DNA of 9,404 nt from RGIG3528 sp045629005 (GTDB lineage Bacteria; Bacillota; Clostridia; Lachnospirales; Lachnospiraceae). Shown piece after piece: positions 6,688 through 9,404 of this stretch. Both the position numbers and the translations under genes were made by a program. The stretch spans positions 1 through 9,404 of the forward strand of contig JAZQQJ010000090.1 of the NCBI GenBank assembly GCA_045629005.1, read 5' to 3'. The notes under the pieces were generated by a model. The model saw only the letters and a list, made by a program, of their open reading frames with translations. It had not been told where the DNA came from and ran no database searches. Position 1 is the first letter of the stretch, and every line of letters starts with the position of its first letter.

Positions 6688-6715
6688 ATATCGGCATACT
6701 TAGCCCAATTGTTTA
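6688..6715 (-). promoter_or_regulatory. Flagellar sigma factor (SigD/sigma-28) promoter
   Basis: On the minus strand TAAA (6712-6715), a 16-base spacer and GCCGATAT (6688-6695) match the Bacillus subtilis sigma-D consensus TAAA-N14-16-GCCGATAT without a mismatch. It lies between the terminator of the upstream gene and the DUF6033-like gene, giving a 5' UTR of about 108 bases. A full match of 12 defined bases in the right spacing and place is unlikely by chance. It implies that the organism has flagella and the sigma factor, neither of which is in this window. Confidence 0.82.
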
Positions 6716-6720
6716 TACCA

Positions 6721-6755
6721 AAAATAAAAAAGGGTAGATTTTTTTCTACCCTTTT
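6721..6755 (-). terminator. Intrinsic terminator of the GGDEF-EAL gene
   Basis: An 11-bp perfect stem (6755-6745 with 6738-6728, core GGGTAGA/TCTACCC) closes a six-base A loop on the transcribed strand. It is followed by TTATTTT. The stem starts five bases after the stop codon. Flanking A and T runs on both sides mean it could work in either direction. Confidence 0.9.
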
Positions 6756-6760
6756 GTAAT

Positions 6761-8431
6761 TTACTGTGTTCTGCAAAGTTCTTTCGCTTTGTTGATGTCC
6801 ATCGGCTTGCCCCAGAGATAACCTTGGATGAGGTCGCATCCCCAGTTGTTAAGCATATTTCTCTGTTCATCATATTCAACACCTTCGGAAATTACTTCCA
6901 TGTTGAGTATATGTCCCATCGAAATAATAACTTTAACGAAGTCATTGTCGACGCATTCAGCTCTGTTGAGCTTATCAATGAACGACTTATCAATCTTCAG
7001 AAGATTAACAGGAAGCTGTGACAAATATGAAAGTGATGCGTAACCGGTACCGAAATCATCAAGTGCAATTTTGACGCCCGCATCACGTAACTGCTGCATG
7101 CATTCTTTAACAACATCCATAGACTCTACAAATGCTGTTTCTGTAATCTCAATCTCAAGATTCTTTGTAGGATAATCATAATCCTTAAGAAGCTTCAGAA
7201 CGTGCATTGCAAAACCGTTCTTCTGGAAATGTCTCGCGCTGATATTAACCGAAATAACTAAATCATCATGTTCTCTTACTATTGGCTTAAACTGCTTAAT
7301 AGCATTGCTTAAAACCCAGTCATCTACCTTAAAAATAAGGTTTGTTCTTTCGGCAACAGTAATGAATTTATCAGGTCTTATAGGATTGCCGTCATCATCT
7401 TCAAGTCTTGAAAGAGTTTCAAAGCCTCTGAGTTTCTTGCCACCGGCAGTGTACTGAGGCTGGAATACGAGATGAAGTAAGTTCTCATCAAGTGCTTTGA
7501 AAAGTCTGTCTTCAATCTTCGATGCTTCAGCAGCATCATTTGTAATGCTTTCATCAAAGAATGCAATCTTCTTTCCCTGTGTAGCTCTTGAAAAATTCAG
7601 AGTATCATCAAGATGTCTGTAAAGTACATCAAGATCGGTGCCATCTTCAGGAGATTTTACGACAGCGGTTTTAAACTCAAGAACGCTTTCAATATTGCTT
7701 ATCGTAACCGGCTTATTAACCTGATTCAGATATTCAATAAGTCTTTCCTCAATTACTTCGCGCTCGGCATCAGACTTAATAAGAAGAACAAATTCTGCTC
7801 CTGTAATCTTTCCACCAAACTCGCCTTCACGTGTCATTGCTTTAAGTCTGTTTGCAAGTGCAATGAGAACCTTGTCGCCATAATCACGTCCGATTGTGTC
7901 GTTAATTGCTTTGAAATTATCAACAGAAAGGAATGCCATATAGAACGGCTGCTCCTCATCAAGAAGCCTGTTAATTTCCTGATGAACTCTTCTACGGTTA
8001 TTCATTCCGGTAAGCGGTTCCTGTTCAGAAAGCATCTGAAGGTAACCATGCTGCTTTGCTTCCTTCTTCATAAAGGTATGAATTACTTCAACAAGCATAA
8101 ATGAGCAAAGTGCATTGGCAAGTCCCGGAATGGTTGTAAGATTACCATTTATAAGTCCCATAATCATTGCAAGTGAACTTACAACTATTATGGTGTTTGC
8201 AATCTTAACGCCATGCTTATAGCTGTTCATAACAATTCCAAGAAGGAAGATGAGTCTTACACTTGTAAGAACACCAGCAACTTGTGATGAACTAAGCCCG
8301 GTTTTTACAAAAAATATGTCAACTTGCTCAAGATTCATCCTGGATACAAGAGAAGTAACAACAGTAAAAACCACCGTTAAAATTATAAAAAGAAACAGTA
8401 TTAATTTGTTGTCTCGTTTTGGATTTTTCAT
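6761..8431 (-). CDS. Membrane-anchored GGDEF-EAL protein, probable cyclic-di-GMP phosphodiesterase
   Basis: The 556-residue protein has four predicted membrane helices (about 10-30, 50-69, 76-95, 101-121), a short linker, a GGDEF domain (about 136-292) and an EAL domain (about 305-553). The GGDEF signature is degenerate (TGAEF, 210-214), so diguanylate cyclase activity is unlikely. The inhibitory-site position holds REGE (201-204) instead of RxxD. The EAL domain keeps the expected catalytic set: Q324, E338 in ETL-SR, N396 in VNIS, E431 in ITET, D458-D459 in the DDFGTGYASL loop, K479, E516 and E519 in SEGVE, and Q536. It should therefore hydrolyse c-di-GMP, perhaps with GTP bound by the GGDEF domain as an activator, as known for some such proteins. 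No sensor domain is seen outside the membrane region. The ATG follows AGGA by seven bases. Promoter and terminator make it monocistronic. Its location next to a sigma-28-type operon fits motility control. Confidence 0.93.
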   Translation of the reverse strand: MKNPKRDNKLILFLFIILTVVFTVVTSLVSRMNLEQVDIFFVKTGLSSSQVAGVLTSVRLIFLLGIVMNSYKHGVKIANTIIVVSSLAMIMGLINGNLTTIPGLANALCSFMLVEVIHTFMKKEAKQHGYLQMLSEQEPLTGMNNRRRVHQEINRLLDEEQPFYMAFLSVDNFKAINDTIGRDYGDKVLIALANRLKAMTREGEFGGKITGAEFVLLIKSDAEREVIEERLIEYLNQVNKPVTISNIESVLEFKTAVVKSPEDGTDLDVLYRHLDDTLNFSRATQGKKIAFFDESITNDAAEASKIEDRLFKALDENLLHLVFQPQYTAGGKKLRGFETLSRLEDDDGNPIRPDKFITVAERTNLIFKVDDWVLSNAIKQFKPIVREHDDLVISVNISARHFQKNGFAMHVLKLLKDYDYPTKNLEIEITETAFVESMDVVKECMQQLRDAGVKIALDDFGTGYASLSYLSQLPVNLLKIDKSFIDKLNRAECVDNDFVKVIISMGHILNMEVISEGVEYDEQRNMLNNWGCDLIQGYLWGKPMDINKAKELCRTQ

Positions 8432-8490
8432 ATACGTCCTAATGAGTTAATTTTATTTATGAAAATAATCGTTACAATTACCTCTGGAAA

Positions 8491-8499
8491 ATTATACCA
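8491..8499 (-). promoter_or_regulatory. Extended -10 promoter of the GGDEF-EAL gene
   Basis: TGGTATAAT on the minus strand is a perfect extended -10 element. The -35 position (17 bases upstream) is GAGCAA and gives little match. The predicted start lies about 50 bases before the ATG. It is only about 50 bases past the tRNA terminator, so the gene is separately transcribed. Confidence 0.7.
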
Positions 8500-8551
8500 C
8501 CCAAAGTAAAGAATTGCTCTTAACTCAATCTAAAAGACCTATAAAAAAAAT

Positions 8552-8577
8552 AAAAAAAACTGCACCTTTAAGTGCAG
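8552..8577 (-). terminator. Intrinsic terminator of the tRNA array
   Basis: CTGCAC (8577-8572) and GTGCAG (8565-8560) form a 6-bp stem with loop TTAAAG. Eight T follow directly and a second run of T after an A. It begins eight bases after the 3' end of tRNA-Arg. Confidence 0.92.
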
Positions 8578-8584
8578 ATGATAA

Positions 8585-8658
8585 CGTGTGTGAGAGGATT
8601 CGAACCCCCGACACCTTGGTCCGTAGCCAAGTGCTCTATCCAGCTGAGCTACACACAC
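8585..8658 (-). tRNA. tRNA-Arg (ACG)
   Basis: The minus strand gives a 74-base cloverleaf. Acceptor arms GTGTGTG and CACACAC pair fully and the discriminator is G. The anticodon stem CTTGG/CCAAG encloses CTACGGA, so the anticodon is ACG (A34 expected to become inosine, reading CGU, CGC and CGA). The T loop is TTCGAAT, with two G-T wobbles in its stem. CCA is not encoded. It is the last gene before the terminator. Confidence 0.96.
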
Positions 8659-8666
8659 ATTTTTTG

Positions 8667-8684
8667 AAACACCTTTCGATGTTC
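8667..8684 (-). other. Hairpin in the Leu-Arg tRNA spacer
   Basis: GAACATC (8684-8678) pairs with GGTGTTT (8673-8667) around a GAAA tetraloop, including G-T wobbles. It lies directly after the tRNA-Leu 3' end. It may guide processing of the precursor. Confidence 0.5.
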
Positions 8685-8685
8685 G

Positions 8686-8771
8686 TGCCGGCGACCGGAA
8701 TCGAACCGGTACGAGAGGTTAGTCCCCCAGGATTTTAAGTCCTGTGCGTCTGCCAGTTCCGCCACGCCGGC
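8686..8771 (-). tRNA. tRNA-Leu (TAA)
   Basis: An 86-base class II tRNA on the minus strand. Acceptor arms GCCGGCG/CGCCGGC pair fully with discriminator A. The anticodon stem CAGGA/TCCTG encloses CTTAAAA, anticodon TAA, reading UUA and UUG. A long variable arm follows, as expected for leucine. The T loop is TTCGATT. CCA is not encoded. Confidence 0.96.
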
Positions 8772-8777
8772 ATCCCG

Positions 8778-8805
8778 GTAAACCGCGTTTACTCCGTTTT
8801 CACGG
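8778..8805 (-). other. Two tandem hairpins in the Val-Leu tRNA spacer
   Basis: CCGT-GAAA-ACGG (8805-8794) and GTAAAC-GCG-GTTTAC (8792-8778) are both perfect and are separated by one base. They almost fill the 37-base spacer. Without a U-tract they are not terminators. Precursor processing or protection is the likely role. Confidence 0.6.
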
Positions 8806-8808
8806 AAG

Positions 8809-8881
8809 TGGAAGTTATAGGGCTCGAACCTATGACCCTCTGCTTGTAAGGCAGATGCTCTCCCAGCTGAGCTAAACTTCC
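8809..8881 (-). tRNA. tRNA-Val (TAC)
   Basis: A 73-base minus-strand cloverleaf. Acceptor arms GGAAGTT/AACTTCC pair fully with discriminator A. The anticodon stem TCTGC/GCAGA encloses CTTACAA, anticodon TAC. The D arm is GCTCAGCTGGGAGAGC and the T loop TTCGAGC. CCA is not encoded. Only four bases separate it from tRNA-Asp. Confidence 0.97.
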
Positions 8882-8885
8882 ATAA

Positions 8886-8959
8886 CGACCCAGACGAGAC
8901 TCGAACTCGTGACCTCCGCCGTGACAGGGCGGCGCTCTAACCAACTGAGCCACTGGGCC
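8886..8959 (-). tRNA. tRNA-Asp (GTC)
   Basis: A 74-base minus-strand cloverleaf. Acceptor arms GGCCCAG/CTGGGTC pair with one G-T, and the discriminator is G as expected for aspartate. The anticodon stem CCGCC/GGCGG encloses CTGTCAC, anticodon GTC. The T arm ACGAG-TTCGAGT-CTCGT is regular. CCA is not encoded. Confidence 0.97.
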
Positions 8960-8961
8960 AT

Positions 8962-8988
8962 TTAATCCTAAAGAGGTGACAGGATTAA
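8962..8988 (-). other. 8-bp hairpin in the spacer before tRNA-Asp
   Basis: TTAATCCT (8962-8969) and AGGATTAA (8981-8988) are exact complements around an 11-base loop. The stem abuts the 3' end of the CAT tRNA, so the trailer of that tRNA would be sealed in a stem before processing. Confidence 0.6.
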
Positions 8989-9062
8989 TGGACCCTCAGG
9001 GACTCGAACCCGGGACCGACCGGTTATGAGCCGGTTGCTCTCACCAACTGAGCTAAGGGTCC
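8989..9062 (-). tRNA. tRNA with CAT anticodon (Ile2 or elongator Met)
   Basis: A 74-base minus-strand cloverleaf. Acceptor arms GGACCCT/AGGGTCC pair fully with discriminator A. The anticodon stem ACCGG/CCGGT encloses CTCATAA, anticodon CAT. The paired first base rules out initiator tRNA. The acceptor GGACCC, the D arm and the CGGCTCATAACCG region closely recall Bacillus Ile2, whose C34 becomes lysidine through TilS and reads AUA. An elongator tRNA-Met with the same body cannot be excluded. The T stem has one C-T mismatch (CCGGG with CCCTG). CCA is not encoded. Confidence 0.9.
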
Positions 9063-9109
9063 GAGAAAAAACAAAGACCTGTCTACCTGATTATCTCGTT
9101 TAGGAAAAA

Positions 9110-9181
9110 TGACTCCGACGGGAATCGGACCCGTGTTACCGCCGTGAAAGGGCGATGTCTTAACCGCTTGACCACGGAGCC
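9110..9181 (-). tRNA. tRNA-Glu (TTC) with a variant T loop
   Basis: A 72-base minus-strand cloverleaf. Acceptor arms GGCTCCG/CGGAGTC pair (one G-T), with discriminator A. The anticodon stem TCGCC/GGCGG shows four pairs plus a T-G and encloses CTTTCAC, anticodon TTC. The T stem ACGGG/CCCGT is perfect, but the loop is TCCGATT: position 55, normally T and converted to pseudouridine, is C. The other six tRNAs here all have TTC. CCA is not encoded. It is the first gene after the internal promoter. Confidence 0.94.
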
Positions 9182-9192
9182 ATAACATTAAT

Positions 9193-9221
9193 ATATTAAC
9201 ATAGATACATAGACTTGTCAA
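9193..9221 (-). promoter_or_regulatory. Promoter for the tRNA-Glu to tRNA-Arg unit
   Basis: TTGACA (9216-9221), a 17-base spacer and TAATAT (9193-9198) lie just upstream of tRNA-Glu on the minus strand. The -35 is perfect and the -10 matches four of six bases. The predicted start at about 9186 would leave a leader of about five bases before the mature tRNA. Confidence 0.7.
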
Positions 9222-9258
9222 CATTTCCTATATATCTATGAAAATTAACCCATTAAAG

Positions 9259-9265
9259 AAAAAAA
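9259..9265 (-). terminator. T-run directly after tRNA-Asn, possible terminator
   Basis: Seven T on the transcribed strand follow the tRNA-Asn discriminator without a gap. The T and acceptor stems of the tRNA could serve as the hairpin. Together with the promoter that follows, this suggests a transcription unit boundary. There is no separate hairpin, so termination may be partial. Confidence 0.45.
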
Positions 9266-9337
9266 CTCCCCGAATTGGGCTCGAACCAACAACACCTCGG
9301 TTAACAGCCGAGTGCTCTACCATTGAGCTATCGAGGA
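9266..9337 (-). tRNA. tRNA-Asn (GTT)
   Basis: A 72-base minus-strand cloverleaf. Acceptor arms TCCTCGA/TCGGGGA pair with one T-G, and the T1-A72 pair and discriminator G are usual for Firmicutes tRNA-Asn. The anticodon stem CTCGG/CCGAG encloses CTGTTAA, anticodon GTT. The T arm GTTGG-TTCGAGC-CCAAT is regular. CCA is not encoded. Confidence 0.96.
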
Positions 9338-9404
9338 ATGTCGGTATGTATTACTTATACCTTCAAAACTGTACACTGTCTCCTAACTTATTTAAGAACC
9401 TTAT
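9338..9404 (-). other. Leader region upstream of tRNA-Asn, possibly downstream of an rRNA gene
   Basis: No gene or promoter is visible here. The minus-strand segment GTACAGTTTTGAAGG (about 9360-9374) recalls spacers that follow 23S rRNA genes in Lachnospiraceae, and Asn-first tRNA arrays often follow rRNA operons. Both points come from memory. The rRNA gene itself would lie beyond the window. Confidence 0.3.

Noticed and set aside
7613..8104. 163-codon plus-strand frame inside the GGDEF-EAL gene
   Set aside because: It is antisense to conserved domain sequence, has no recognisable domain and no convincing ribosome binding site.
8514..8738. Plus-strand reading frame with RIRTPDTLVRSQVLYPAELHTHF-like sequence
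   Set aside because: It is the antisense of tRNA-Arg and tRNA-Leu, a well-known annotation artefact.
9024..9224. Minus-strand reading frame ending in PLAQLVRATGS
   Set aside because: It runs through tRNA-Glu and the CAT tRNA. The cloverleaves explain the sequence.

Overview
The window looks like a chromosomal segment of a motile, moderately AT-rich Gram-positive anaerobe of the class Clostridia, most likely Lachnospiraceae. This rests on the protein families (a DUF6033-like protein, a GH2 LacZ, a Dus/PHP pair), AGGAGG-type ribosome binding sites, Firmicutes-like tRNA sequences and a Bacillus sigma-D-like flagellar promoter. The genus cannot be fixed by eye. Every gene I can support lies on the minus strand, so transcription runs from high to low coordinates.

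Reading in the direction of transcription, the right end (9404 to 8542) is a seven-gene tRNA array: Asn(GTT), Glu(TTC), a CAT-anticodon tRNA (Ile2 or elongator Met), Asp(GTC), Val(TAC), Leu(TAA) and Arg(ACG). It ends at a clear intrinsic terminator. A T-run after tRNA-Asn and a TTGACA promoter before tRNA-Glu suggest that the last six form their own unit. None of the seven encodes CCA. tRNA-Glu has a C where the T-loop normally has T55.

Next (8499 to 6728) is a monocistronic gene for a membrane-anchored GGDEF-EAL protein. Its GGDEF motif is degenerate and its EAL domain looks intact, so it is probably a cyclic-di-GMP phosphodiesterase. It has an extended -10 promoter and a strong terminator.

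Then comes the most interesting part (6715 to 5049): an apparent two-gene operon read from an exact TAAA-N16-GCCGATAT flagellar sigma (SigD/sigma-28) promoter. The leader contains a 9-bp inverted repeat, a hairpin presenting AAGGAT in its loop, and a second GGA-rich site at the Shine-Dalgarno 18 nt downstream. This resembles the CsrA-controlled leader of Bacillus hag. The first gene encodes a DUF6033-like protein whose N terminus has a serine every sixth residue for ten repeats. The second encodes a small acidic helical protein of unknown function. Together they look like an undescribed motility-associated module.

The left part (4962 to 59) is a tightly overlapped operon: tRNA-dihydrouridine synthase, PHP-domain phosphoesterase, beta-galactosidase. 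Its promoter lies so close to the dus start codon that the mRNA should be essentially leaderless. The first 34 bases are a perfect hairpin that may be part of a larger palindromic repeat cut by the window edge.
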